Shown here in pieces: positions 8,946 through 17,874 of a DNA stretch of 49,886 nucleotides. The DNA is taken from the NCBI GenBank assembly GCA_029778615.1, contig JAKOPZ010000104.1, positions 1 through 49,886 on the forward strand, read 5' to 3'. Source of the stretch: Chloroflexota bacterium (GTDB lineage: Bacteria; Chloroflexota; Anaerolineae; UBA4142; SHND01). A model generated the notes under the pieces. It was given only the letters and a program-made list of their open reading frames with translations. It was not told the DNA's origin and searched no databases. A program made the translations under genes and the position numbers. Within the stretch, counting starts at the first letter, position 1, and every line of letters begins with the position of its first letter.

Positions 8946-10645
8946 TGCTGAAACGCGTCGAACAAAAGTTGAAAGCGCTGCTTCCCGTCCGCGCGCCGAA
9001 TTCGGCGCGCGGACGCGTTGCGCCTCCGTTCGATTGGCAGCCCGTTTTACGGCGTGACGCGGCAGCGTGGCGCGCCGCTCGCGCGCGAGCGCGAACGGGT
9101 CCGCGTGTACTCGTCGGCACCACGGTCGGCGGATACGCGGCAGGCACTCTGGTCGAAAGTCTTTTGGCGGTTGCGCTGACGCTGCGCGGTGCGAACGTGG
9201 AAATTCTCTTGTGCGACCACGCGCTCTCTGGCTGCCAACAAGCGATGATTTCAAATCTGCGCGCGGAAGCCATCGCCGCGCACGGACCTCAGCGCAAGCT
9301 GTGCCCCGCGTGCTTTGGCGCAGGCGATGCTTTGTATCGCGCGTTGGGGCTGCGTATTCATCGTCTGGGCGACAATGTGAGCGCGGCGGAACGGCGTCAA
9401 GCCGACGCGTGCGCCGAAAAAATTCCGCTCGACGCGATTCCCCAATTCACCGACGACGGTTTGGCGATTGGGGAGCACGCGTACGCGGGCGCCCTGCGCT
9501 ATTTTGCGCGCGGCGACTTGGGCGACGAGGAATTGGCGGAACCGATTCTGCGGCGTTATTTTCACGCAGCGCTGCTCACCACGGCGGCAGTGAAAAAGTT
9601 ACAGCAGGCGCGGCGCTTTGAACATTCCGTATTTCATCACGGCTTGTACGTGCCGCAAGGCATTCTGGGTCAAGTGGCGCGGCAAGAAGGAGTGCATGTT
9701 GTCAATTGGGCGCCGGGCTATCGCAAGCAGCGTTTTATCTTTACCCACGACGAGACGTACCATCATGCGCTCTTGGCGGAGCCCACCTCGAATTGGGAAG
9801 ATATCGGATGGAATGCGACTCTCGAAAAGGACACGCTGGATTATCTCAAGAGCCGTTGGCAAGGCACACGCGATTGGATTTGGTTTCATGAAAAACCGCA
9901 AGAGGAATTGTCAGCGATTGCGGCGCAGCTCGGAATTGATTTCAGTCGTCCGACAATTGGGATGTTGAGCAACGTGATGTGGGACGCGCAGCTGCACTAT
10001 CGCGCCAACGCGTTCGCGAACATGTTGGAGTGGACCTTGAGCACTCTCCGTTACTTTGCAACGCGCCCAGAATTGCAGTTACTGATTCGGATTCACCCTG
10101 CTGAAATTCGCGGTACGATTCCATCGCGTCAGCCGCTGCTGGCAGAAATTGAAAAAGCGTTTCCGCAGCTGCCAGCCAATGTGTTTGTTATTCCCCCAGA
10201 GAGCCAGACCAGCACGTATGCGGCGATGCTGCCCTGCAACGCAATTTTGATTTACGGCACCAAGACGGGGGTGGAGCTCGCGAGTTTGGGACTGCCCGTA
10301 ATCGTCGCGGGGGAAGCATGGGTACGCAACAAAGGATTGACACTGGACGCAAGCAGCGCGGACGAGTATTTTCGTTTGTTGGACAAACTGCCGCTGCCCG
10401 CGCGTCTGGACGCCTCGACGACGCAGCGCGCGCGGAAATACGCGTATCACTTTTTCTTTCGCCGCATGATTCCACTTGGCATGTTTGAGCCACTGACCGG
10501 CGCGCCACCGTACCGCCTCAATATAGCGGCTCTTGACGAGCTGCGTCCGGGCAAGAGCGAGGGATTGGACATTGTCTGCGATGGGATCCTCAACGGCAGC
10601 GAGTTTATTTATCCCGCCGAAAACAGCGCGGAACATTTCGACTGA
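8945..10645 (+). CDS. Capsule-synthesis-type glycosyltransferase (GT-B-like)
   Basis: A 566-residue protein. Its C-terminal half has IYGTKTGVELASLGLPVIVAG, a hallmark of capsular polysaccharide synthesis proteins (the KpsC/KpsS-like and LpxB-like GT-B group), where this loop binds the sugar nucleotide. The N-terminal half has a KLCPACFGAGDALYRALGL segment, a Cys-pair motif seen in related proteins from polysaccharide clusters. An LIRIHPAE motif near residue 380 also fits GT-B enzymes. Some relatives use CMP-Kdo, which fits the CMP-sugar genes just upstream, so this may be the transferase for the cassette's product (inference). The first 45 residues are basic and low-complexity and carry a 30-base perfect palindrome at 8986-9015. 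Confidence 0.65.
   Translation: MLKRVEQKLKALLPVRAPNSARGRVAPPFDWQPVLRRDAAAWRAARARARTGPRVLVGTTVGGYAAGTLVESLLAVALTLRGANVEILLCDHALSGCQQAMISNLRAEAIAAHGPQRKLCPACFGAGDALYRALGLRIHRLGDNVSAAERRQADACAEKIPLDAIPQFTDDGLAIGEHAYAGALRYFARGDLGDEELAEPILRRYFHAALLTTAAVKKLQQARRFEHSVFHHGLYVPQGILGQVARQEGVHVVNWAPGYRKQRFIFTHDETYHHALLAEPTSNWEDIGWNATLEKDTLDYLKSRWQGTRDWIWFHEKPQEELSAIAAQLGIDFSRPTIGMLSNVMWDAQLHYRANAFANMLEWTLSTLRYFATRPELQLLIRIHPAEIRGTIPSRQPLLAEIEKAFPQLPANVFVIPPESQTSTYAAMLPCNAILIYGTKTGVELASLGLPVIVAGEAWVRNKGLTLDASSADEYFRLLDKLPLPARLDASTTQRARKYAYHFFFRRMIPLGMFEPLTGAPPYRLNIAALDELRPGKSEGLDIVCDGILNGSEFIYPAENSAEHFD
8986..9015. repeat. 30-base perfect palindrome inside a coding region
   Basis: Bases 8986-9015 read the same on both strands, with GAATTC at the centre flanked by GC-rich arms starting CGTCCGCGCG. 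The palindrome encodes residues of the low-complexity N terminus of the capsule-type glycosyltransferase. It would form a very stable hairpin in mRNA about 40 bases after the start codon. Confidence 0.85.
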
Positions 10646-10648
10646 ATT

Positions 10649-11605
10649 ATGAACACTTTTCGCGTATTGCCCGGGTTGAAACGCCGCGCGGGCAAGTTGA
10701 TGCGGCGCGCGCGCGGCTTGCGCTCAAATGACACTGCGACGCGACCGAACGAGGCGGTGACATCGCCCCCGAACGGTTTGGAGGAGCATGTCATCGCGAA
10801 CGCGCGGCTGCTACTTCCAAGCGGAAACAGACTGCCGCTCTTTCTCAAGCACAATCCGCAGTACAACGCCAATCTGCCGCGCATCGCCAAACATGTCAAG
10901 GCAAAATACTCTGCGCTGACATTGATTGATGTAGGCGCGAATGTCGGCGACACGGTTGCTTTTTTGCGCGCAGAGGCGCACTTTCCGATTTTGTGCGTTG
11001 AAGGGGATGAGCAATTCTTTTCGATTCTGCAAAAAAATCTACAGCAGTTCGCGGATGTGCAAGCGGTGCAAGCGTACGTCGGCGTCACAACGGAAACGGC
11101 TCCGCTGGAAATCAAGCATAACGCGACAACCGCACAGCTGGTGCCTTCCTCATCGACAACAGACCTGCAAATGCGAACTCTCACCGATATTCTGGCGCAG
11201 TATCCCGCATTTGCTCAAGCGAAAATTCTAAAGATTGATACTGACGGCTATGATGGTCAAGTGCTGCGCGGGGCGCGGGCTTATCTCGAAGCGGTCCAGC
11301 CCGTTGTTTTCTTTGAGTATATGCCCGATGAGCTTGCCGCGTTCGGCGACGATGGATTGAGTCTCTTTCCGGTTTTGCATGCGGCGGGCTATCGCGACGC
11401 GTTGATTTATGATAATGCGGGCGATTTGATGCTGTCGCTCCGCGTGGATGACGCTTTGCGCTGGCAAGAGCTGCATATCTATTTTTCGGGGCGTCGCGGT
11501 TTGCGTTATATGGATTTGGCAGTTTTTGTGGAGCAAGACCGGGATTTATTCGAGAACGTGCGTGCAGCCGAGTTGGAATTCAGTCGGCGCGGGCGCACCG
11601 CGTGA
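10649..11605 (+). CDS. FkbM family methyltransferase
   Basis: A 318-residue SAM-dependent methyltransferase of the FkbM type. The SAM loop LIDVGANVGDTVAFL lies near residues 92-106. The acidic end of the second strand is LCVEGDE, and the family-specific ILKIDTDGYDGQVLRGA follows near residue 195. FkbM enzymes methylate hydroxyl groups, often on sugars, so this one probably O-methylates a residue of the polysaccharide. The ATG at 10649 follows the previous stop by three bases. The first 40 residues are basic and poorly conserved in appearance. The substrate cannot be told from sequence. Confidence 0.85.
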   Translation: MNTFRVLPGLKRRAGKLMRRARGLRSNDTATRPNEAVTSPPNGLEEHVIANARLLLPSGNRLPLFLKHNPQYNANLPRIAKHVKAKYSALTLIDVGANVGDTVAFLRAEAHFPILCVEGDEQFFSILQKNLQQFADVQAVQAYVGVTTETAPLEIKHNATTAQLVPSSSTTDLQMRTLTDILAQYPAFAQAKILKIDTDGYDGQVLRGARAYLEAVQPVVFFEYMPDELAAFGDDGLSLFPVLHAAGYRDALIYDNAGDLMLSLRVDDALRWQELHIYFSGRRGLRYMDLAVFVEQDRDLFENVRAAELEFSRRGRTA

Positions 11606-11633
11606 GCGCGCACCCGCATATGGCATTGCAAGC

Positions 11634-12872
11634 ATGGGTCTAAAGATTGGTATCGGCGTGGGTGATACCGCGCTTGGCAGCGCAGGGGGACTCGATGTAT
11701 ACACGCGCACGCTCGTCGAAGCGCTCGACGAGCACGAACACACCAACCAGTACTTTGTGCTCTTGCGTGAAAAAGGCAAGCGCGCCGAGAGCCGCGCGCG
11801 TGAAGCATGGTTGGATAGAAAATGGTCGCGCAATGTTCGCTTTATCATCGTGCGCGACCACGCACTGCCGCCCACGCGCCGCGAAATCTGGCAACGCCGT
11901 ATCCTTCGGCGCTTACGGATGGAGCCGCCGCAAATTCCCGACACTGTTGAAGAATATCGCGCGTACCAAATAGACCGCTTACGTTTAAACTTGGTCCATT
12001 TTCCGCGCACTGCAATCAGCCCGCTGTGTTTGGGGACGCCCGCACTACTCACCTTTTTTGACTTGCAGCACGAATATTTCCCCGAATTTTTCACGCCTGC
12101 CGAAAGGTTGGGACGCACTACTCATTTCCGGGCAGCAATCGCCAAAGCGCGCCATATCATTGCCCCGTCGGAATACACCAAGCACACGCTAAATGAAACT
12201 TACGGTGTGCTAAATTCCAAAATGAGTGTCGTGCCCGTCGGCATCTCTCGGTCCTTTCAGCGCGTTCCGCCGCACGAAATTGAACGCGTGCGTGCCAAAT
12301 ACAATCTGCCGCAAGAATTTATTTTCTATCCCGCGAATCCGTGGCGGCATAAAAATCATCAGCGGTTGTTTCAGAGTCTGCGCCTGTACCGCGAACGCTA
12401 CGGACAAGCGCCCAAGTTGGTTTTGTCGGGACGCTTGCGCGGCGAACAGTTGGATGCGCTTTCACTCGCCGAGCAAGAAGGTGTCGCCGACCTTGTAATT
12501 GATTTGGGCTTTTTCCCGCGCGCGGACAGTGCCGCGATTTTCAGCGCGGCGACAATGTTGGTGTTTCCTTCGCTGTTTGAGGGGTTCGGAATTCCGTTGA
12601 TTGAAGCAATGGCGTGTGAATGTCCAATCGCCGCCGCGGATGCAACCGCGATTCCCGAATGTGTGCAAGACAGCGCGTTGCTTTTCAATCCGCTCGACGT
12701 GAACGAAATGACGGACGCAATCTATCGGGTAATGAACGACGCGACTTGGCGCGCAACCCTTGTGGCGCGTGGACGCGTGCGCGTGCAGCGTTATCACTGG
12801 GAACGGGTCATCCCGGAATTACTTTTGGTGTATCGCCAAACTATGTTACTATCCCAGACCGGGCAAACGTAA
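11634..12872 (+). CDS. Glycosyltransferase family 4 protein
   Basis: A 412-residue GT-B enzyme. It begins with LKIGIGVGDTALGSAGGLDVYTR, where the Gly-rich loop follows the first strand. The C-terminal donor domain has FPSLFEGFGIPLIEAMACECPI, the EX7E motif that binds the nucleotide-sugar in GT4 enzymes. It would act in the cytoplasm on the lipid-linked repeat unit. The ATG at 11634 is chosen because the open frame upstream overlaps the FkbM gene and lacks GT character. The stop shares one base with the next start (TAATG). The overall type resembles retaining mannosyl- or glucosyltransferases; the sugar is not predictable. Confidence 0.85.
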   Translation: MGLKIGIGVGDTALGSAGGLDVYTRTLVEALDEHEHTNQYFVLLREKGKRAESRAREAWLDRKWSRNVRFIIVRDHALPPTRREIWQRRILRRLRMEPPQIPDTVEEYRAYQIDRLRLNLVHFPRTAISPLCLGTPALLTFFDLQHEYFPEFFTPAERLGRTTHFRAAIAKARHIIAPSEYTKHTLNETYGVLNSKMSVVPVGISRSFQRVPPHEIERVRAKYNLPQEFIFYPANPWRHKNHQRLFQSLRLYRERYGQAPKLVLSGRLRGEQLDALSLAEQEGVADLVIDLGFFPRADSAAIFSAATMLVFPSLFEGFGIPLIEAMACECPIAAADATAIPECVQDSALLFNPLDVNEMTDAIYRVMNDATWRATLVARGRVRVQRYHWERVIPELLLVYRQTMLLSQTGQT

Positions 12873-13837
12873 TGACCAAAAGCACTCTTGTTTCGCCAAA
12901 TCAACGCTGGAACAAATTGACCCGGCGCGCCCGGCGCGAAGGCGTCAAGGGCTTGGCGCGCTGGGGCGCGGAATGGCTGTACTGGAACGGGAGACTTTAT
13001 CGCGCCGTCACTCCCACAACACTGGAACAATGGCGCCTCGCGCTCAAGTACAATAGCCCATTCAAAAAATACGGCATCCACGCGCCCATCATTGTTTATC
13101 AAATGGGCAAAGTTGCATCCACTTCCGTCTATAATTCGCTTCGGGCGCTGGACTTGGATGTGCCTGTTTATCATCTGCACTTTTTGAATGACCTTGAAGC
13201 GCATGAAGAGGAACTCGCGCGCCTGTATCGTCCCGAGCACGGGGGACGCCAGATGATTCGCATTGCGCGAGAATTACGCGCCCAAATGCAGGATGCCCCA
13301 CGTCAAAAGTGGAATCTCATTAGTCTGGTTCGCCTGCCCATCCCACGCGCCATTTCGGGCTATTTCATGAAACTGGAGCATTACTTTCCCGCATTTCAAG
13401 AGCGGCTCGCACGCGGTGAATTGACCATCCGAGAAATTGCCAATTACTTTGCCGAAGAGTATCGCGACCGTATGCCCGATTTTTGGTTTGAACAACAGGT
13501 TCAAGCCCTGTTTGGAATTGATGTCTATGCGAGCGAATTTCCCAAAGCACGCGGCTTTCAGATTTATGAACAAAAGAATATCCGTTTACTTGTGATTCGA
13601 GCGGAAGATTTGAATCGGTGCGCTGTGGAGGCAATGCGCGCATTTCTTGGTCTCGCCAGTTTTCAAGTGATGAACAAAAATCTGGCTGAAGAAAAAAAAT
13701 ATGCCGGTGCCTATCAAGACTTTCAACGCGTGTTGCGAATGCCGCCAGAATATGTTCGGCAAATGCACGATACCCAGTACGCGCAACATTTTTATACGCA
13801 GGAAGAATTGAATGCAAGCGTCCAAAGATGGACATGA
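12872..13837 (+). CDS. NKWYS-type sulfotransferase-like protein, tandem copy 1
   Basis: First of four tandem paralogs, 321 residues. It shares with the others a basic N terminus, LYWNGRLY, then VYQMGKVASTSVYNSL, which resembles a PAPS 5'-phosphosulfate loop. LVRLPIPRAISGYF resembles the 3'-phosphate motif, but Leu replaces the usual Asp of RDP. FGIDVYASEFPKARG and a C-terminal QYAQHFYT are also shared. The loop has Ala where the other three copies have Gly. The family matches what is annotated as putative capsular polysaccharide synthesis protein (NKWYS). Sulfation of the glycan is the likeliest role, by analogy only. The ATG overlaps the preceding stop by one base. Confidence 0.75.
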   Translation: MTKSTLVSPNQRWNKLTRRARREGVKGLARWGAEWLYWNGRLYRAVTPTTLEQWRLALKYNSPFKKYGIHAPIIVYQMGKVASTSVYNSLRALDLDVPVYHLHFLNDLEAHEEELARLYRPEHGGRQMIRIARELRAQMQDAPRQKWNLISLVRLPIPRAISGYFMKLEHYFPAFQERLARGELTIREIANYFAEEYRDRMPDFWFEQQVQALFGIDVYASEFPKARGFQIYEQKNIRLLVIRAEDLNRCAVEAMRAFLGLASFQVMNKNLAEEKKYAGAYQDFQRVLRMPPEYVRQMHDTQYAQHFYTQEELNASVQRWT

Positions 13838-13929
13838 ACAGAATGGCTCAAGAGACAAGTGTCTTGTGCTCTTGACTCGCTAGACCTCGGGCATATCTTG
13901 TTGCGCGCATCCATCATTCGGAAAAAAGA

Positions 13930-14886
13930 ATGGCAAATCATGCAGTGTCAGTCAGCTCACGACGTTTCGCCAAAATTGTGAATCGGCTTAGGCGAGACGG
14001 CGTCAGTACACTTCCCAACTGGGCAATGGATTGGGTTTATTGGAAGGGTGGTCTTTACCAAATTCCAAGATTGCATGAATTGCGCGCCAAGTACAAATAC
14101 AATCGCCGCACAAAAAAATTCGGTATACAGGACCCCGTTCTCGTGTACCAAATGGGCAAGGTCGGTTCGAGCTCAATTTATTATTCTTTGCTGAGACTGG
14201 ACTTGGATGTTCCCATTCACCAGATTCATTTTTTAAACCACATTGACCATTACGAGCAATGGATGCGGAGTACGATGCCGAATAATACTGCCGCGCCCAA
14301 GCTGTTCGGACTTGCGCGAAGCATCCGCCGCGAGTTAGACAGCGCACCCGGACGGCGGTGGAATCTAATCAGTCTGGTGCGCGCACCGATTCCGCGCGCA
14401 ATTTCCAGTTTCTTTCAGAATTTGGATGCCGCTTTCCCATCCTACCGTCAACGCGTAGCAGAGAATCAGCTGACCGCGCGCGAGATTGCAGACTTTTTTG
14501 TGAATCAGTACTATGACATTCTGCCCCAACAATGGTTTGACACCCAAATCAAAGCTGTATTTGGGATTGACGTTTATGCCAGCGAATTTCCGAAAGCGCG
14601 CGGCTATCAGATTTATGAACAAGACAACATTCGCCTAGTTGTTATTCGAATGGAGGATTTAAGGTCGTGCGCAGCAGAGGCGATGCACGAATTTCTGGGG
14701 ATTGCCGATTTTCAACTTGTTAATAAAAATATCGGCGACGAAAAAAAATACGCGGACTTGTATCGTGAGTTTCGGCAGCTCTTGCGCTTGCCGCCGGAGT
14801 ATGTTCAGAAAATGCACAGCACCCAGTACGCGCAGCATTTTTACACTGTTCAAGAACTAGCCGAGAGTGTGCGTCAATGGCTTTAG
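13930..14886 (+). CDS. NKWYS-type sulfotransferase-like protein, tandem copy 2
   Basis: Second copy, 318 residues. The 5'-loop reads VYQMGKVGSSSIYYSL and the 3'-motif LVRAPIPRAISSFF, with Ala in place of the canonical Asp. FGIDVYASEFPKARGYQIYE and QYAQHFYT are nearly identical to copies 1 and 3. It is separated from copy 1 by 92 bases and from copy 3 by about 100 bases, unlike the tight overlaps elsewhere. This spacing looks like tandem duplication with flanking DNA. Divergence is concentrated in the segment between the two motifs (about residues 95-140) that in sulfotransferases helps shape the acceptor site. The copies may therefore sulfate different positions (inference). Confidence 0.75.
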   Translation: MANHAVSVSSRRFAKIVNRLRRDGVSTLPNWAMDWVYWKGGLYQIPRLHELRAKYKYNRRTKKFGIQDPVLVYQMGKVGSSSIYYSLLRLDLDVPIHQIHFLNHIDHYEQWMRSTMPNNTAAPKLFGLARSIRRELDSAPGRRWNLISLVRAPIPRAISSFFQNLDAAFPSYRQRVAENQLTAREIADFFVNQYYDILPQQWFDTQIKAVFGIDVYASEFPKARGYQIYEQDNIRLVVIRMEDLRSCAAEAMHEFLGIADFQLVNKNIGDEKKYADLYREFRQLLRLPPEYVQKMHSTQYAQHFYTVQELAESVRQWL

Positions 14887-14986
14887 GATGCGTAAGGCAA
14901 GCTTGATTTTCAGCGGCGAGCAAATCAGAAATGCGAGCACAGCAATCAGAACGCCATCTTGACTCGCAACGGACATTTCGTTGAAT

Positions 14987-15925
14987 ATGACATCGCAAGG
15001 AAAGTGGAGCAAGCTACAAAGCCGTGTTGCGCGCGAGGGGTTTGGCGCCGTCCCGCGTTGGGCAGTAAATAGTCTGTATTGGAACGCTCAACTGTATCGC
15101 ATTCCCGGCTTGCCCGAACTCCGCACCGCATACAAATACAACCGGCGCGCGAAAAAATTCGGCATTCAAGACCCGCTTATCGTTTATCAGATGGGCAAGG
15201 TCGGTTCGAGTTCACTCTATCGCTCTCTGCTGGCAATGGATTTGGATGTCCCTGTATACAAAATCCATTTCCTGAACCATCTGGAGCAGAAAGAACAATG
15301 GATGAGCCAAGCCATGCCGGAAAATTCTGACGGGTTCCGCATGTTCGCGCTGGGGAAACAGCTTAGGAGCGAAATGGAACGCAACCCGCACAAAGCTTGG
15401 AATCTAATAAGCATGGTGCGCGCGCCCGTTCCGCGCGGTATTTCCGGTTTCTTTCAAAATTTGGAAGCAACCTTTCCATCGTTTCGCCAAGTCAACGCGT
15501 ACAACAAATTGACGGCGCGTGAACTGGTTGACTATTTTGTCAACACTTATTATGACCGCGTCCCAAATGAATGGTTTGACGCGCAGGTAAAAGACTTGTT
15601 TGGAATTGACGTATATGCGACTGAATTTCCCAAAGCGCGCGGCTATCAAATTTACATCAAGGACAATATCCGATTGTTGGTCATCCGTCTGGAGGATTTG
15701 AATCGCTGCGTAAGCGATGCCATGCGCGAGTTCCTTGGCATTCCCAATTTTCAGCTCAAGACTGAAAATGTTGGTGAGCAAAAAAAATACGCCGAGCTCT
15801 ATCGCGATTTTCTCCACACGCTGCGACTGTCACCGGAACGGCTGGCACTCTGGCACGATTGTCAATACGCGCAGCATTTTTACACAAGACAAGAGTTGGC
15901 GAAAAGTGTCGAGCGGTGGGTGTAA
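14987..15925 (+). CDS. NKWYS-type sulfotransferase-like protein, tandem copy 3
   Basis: Third copy, 312 residues. It carries VYQMGKVGSSSLYRSL and MVRAPVPRGISGFF, then FGIDVYATEFPKARGYQIY and QYAQHFYT. It looks closest to copy 2, sharing YKYNRRxKKFGIQDP and IHFLNH. The ATG at 14987 is preferred; a TTG six bases earlier is also possible. No strong ribosome site is seen. Only 18 bases separate its stop from copy 4. As in the other copies, a hydrophobic residue replaces the RDP aspartate, so catalytic activity should not be assumed. Confidence 0.73.
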   Translation: MTSQGKWSKLQSRVAREGFGAVPRWAVNSLYWNAQLYRIPGLPELRTAYKYNRRAKKFGIQDPLIVYQMGKVGSSSLYRSLLAMDLDVPVYKIHFLNHLEQKEQWMSQAMPENSDGFRMFALGKQLRSEMERNPHKAWNLISMVRAPVPRGISGFFQNLEATFPSFRQVNAYNKLTARELVDYFVNTYYDRVPNEWFDAQVKDLFGIDVYATEFPKARGYQIYIKDNIRLLVIRLEDLNRCVSDAMREFLGIPNFQLKTENVGEQKKYAELYRDFLHTLRLSPERLALWHDCQYAQHFYTRQELAKSVERWV

Positions 15926-15943
15926 AACTCTAGCAAATACTCT

Positions 15944-16945
15944 ATGAGTACTTTGTCAAACGTTGAAACGCAAGGGCGCTGGAACAAGCTGAAAAATCGC
16001 GTCGCCAACGAAGGCGCTGCGAGTCTTGCGAAATGGGCAGCGCAATGGATATATTGGAATGGGCGCTTGTATTACTTGGCGCATCCGCCCAATCGTGAGC
16101 ATCTGCGCCTTGCCTATAAATATCGTCGTCGCAATAAAAAGTACGGAATCCATGAGCCAATCTTGGTTTATCAAATGGGCAAGGTTGGGTCCACTTCTGT
16201 CTACAAATCGTTGGTGGCACTGGATTTGGATGTGCCGGTTGACCAAACGGTCTCTCTAAATCGCCTTGATATACGCGAACAGTGGCTTTTGCAAGCCAAC
16301 CCCATTGACACCGTTGCGCTGGAAACTTTAGCGCGCGACCGTCGGATTCGGCGACACATTGAGGAACGTCCAAATCAAAAGTGGAACATTATTTGTTTGG
16401 TACGCGCGCCACTGCCGCGCGGGATTTCGGCTTTTTTTCATAATATGGGAGCAACCTTTCCCGGCTATCACGAACGACGGGCGCAGAATGACTTGACAGC
16501 GCGCGAACTCGTCGAATATTTTGTTAACCACTACTTTGACAACATTCCGAACGAGTGGTTTGACCGCGAACTCCGGGCGCTGTTTGGAATTGATGTATTC
16601 GCAACCGAATTCCCCAAGTCTCGTGGGTACAGCTTTTATGAAAACGAACGCTGCCGCGTCCTATTGATGCGCTTGGAGGACTTGGAGCGTTGTGCGGCGC
16701 CCGCGTTATATGAATTTCTGAAGATTCCCAACTTTGAATTGTTGAAAGCCAATACCGGCGAGCAGAAAGAGTACGGCGAATTGTACCGCGAGTTTCTTGC
16801 TATTCTTCGTGTGACGCCGGAATGGCTCACGCCGTGGCACGAATCGCGCTATGCGAAACATTTTTACACGCCAGAAGAGTTGGAGAAAAGCGCGCAACGC
16901 TGGACATCTTTTTCTTTGGCTCCGAATCAACCGGCGCGGGTCTGA
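15944..16945 (+). CDS. NKWYS-type sulfotransferase-like protein, tandem copy 4
   Basis: Fourth and most divergent copy, 333 residues. It keeps VYQMGKVGSTSVYKSL and LVRAPLPRGISAFF. It changes the following segment to VDQTVSLNRLD where the others have an IHFLN or LHFLN motif. It also has FGIDVFATEFPKSRGYSFYE and a C-terminal RYAKHFYT with an extra tail of about 13 residues. Loss of the HFLN His may alter the acceptor site. It ends the tandem array; a GT2 gene follows after 57 bases. Confidence 0.73.
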   Translation: MSTLSNVETQGRWNKLKNRVANEGAASLAKWAAQWIYWNGRLYYLAHPPNREHLRLAYKYRRRNKKYGIHEPILVYQMGKVGSTSVYKSLVALDLDVPVDQTVSLNRLDIREQWLLQANPIDTVALETLARDRRIRRHIEERPNQKWNIICLVRAPLPRGISAFFHNMGATFPGYHERRAQNDLTARELVEYFVNHYFDNIPNEWFDRELRALFGIDVFATEFPKSRGYSFYENERCRVLLMRLEDLERCAAPALYEFLKIPNFELLKANTGEQKEYGELYREFLAILRVTPEWLTPWHESRYAKHFYTPEELEKSAQRWTSFSLAPNQPARV

Positions 16946-17002
16946 CAAGCGTGACAACGCACCGACGCGTAAATATATCTTTTTGTCGTAGGCACAAATT
17001 CA

Positions 17003-17857
17003 TTGAAAATTTCCATCGTTACACCCTCGTTCAATCAAGCCCGCTATCTCGAAGCAACCATCCTGTCGGTCTTGAATCAGGATTATTCCAATGTCGAGTA
17101 CATTGTCATTGATGGCGGCAGTACGGATGGTTCGGTTGACATTATCCAAAAATATGCAGACCGTTTGACGTATTGGGTGAGCGAACCCGACAGCGGACAG
17201 TACGATGCGATTAACAAAGGGTTCGCGCACGCGACGGGCGACATCATGGCATGGCTCAATTCCGACGATATGCTCTTTCCGTGGGCATGTCGTGCGGTGG
17301 CACTCGTGTTCCAGCAAATGCCGCACATCGAATGGTTGACCAGCAACTATTTAATGAGTTGGACGCGCACGGGGATTGGTAACACAGCTGCGACGGCGAA
17401 TGGTTTTTCGAAACGGTCATTTTACGCCGGACGCAACTTGAATCTTAACCACTATTATCATTCCTTTATTCAGCAAGAGTCTACATTTTGGCGACGCAGT
17501 TTGTGGGAACGTATCGGGAGCCATTTGGACGTTGAGCTGGATTATGCCGCGGATTTCGATTTGTGGGCGCGTTTTTGGCAATTTACCGAGCTGGCAACTT
17601 TGACCGCACCGCTCGGCGGAATGCGTTTTCATACAGAACAAAAGACGGCGCGTGACGCCGCGCGCTATACGCGTCAAGCAGAATCTGTTTTGCGGCGACA
17701 TGGTTACAAAGGCAGCCCATCGCGGCTGTCTCTCTTGTTGCGGAAAGGTTTGCGGCGTATTCCTTACGTGAGGCGGTTTATTGGAGACCGCGCGCGCATG
17801 GTCGGCATCGAATCGGCAACGGAAAAAGTTTTCGAGTACTGGGTGCCAATTATTTAA
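17003..17857 (+). CDS. Glycosyltransferase family 2 protein
   Basis: A 284-residue GT-A enzyme. It starts [10 protein letters not shown]-like ([20 protein letters not shown]), followed by the nucleotide-binding [14 protein letters not shown] and the metal-binding LNSDD near residue 90. A late DFDLWARF segment supplies the probable catalytic acid. It transfers a sugar in the cytoplasm. The start is a TTG at 17003, since no ATG precedes the conserved first strand. It belongs to the same subgroup as the genes at 17875 and 21031, which share the EYIxIDGGSxDxSV and YWVSExDxG strings. Confidence 0.87.
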   Translation: MKISIVTPSFNQARYLEATILSVLNQDYSNVEYIVIDGGSTDGSVDIIQKYADRLTYWVSEPDSGQYDAINKGFAHATGDIMAWLNSDDMLFPWACRAVALVFQQMPHIEWLTSNYLMSWTRTGIGNTAATANGFSKRSFYAGRNLNLNHYYHSFIQQESTFWRRSLWERIGSHLDVELDYAADFDLWARFWQFTELATLTAPLGGMRFHTEQKTARDAARYTRQAESVLRRHGYKGSPSRLSLLLRKGLRRIPYVRRFIGDRARMVGIESATEKVFEYWVPII

Positions 17858-17874
17858 CTGACGGGTGTACAGAC

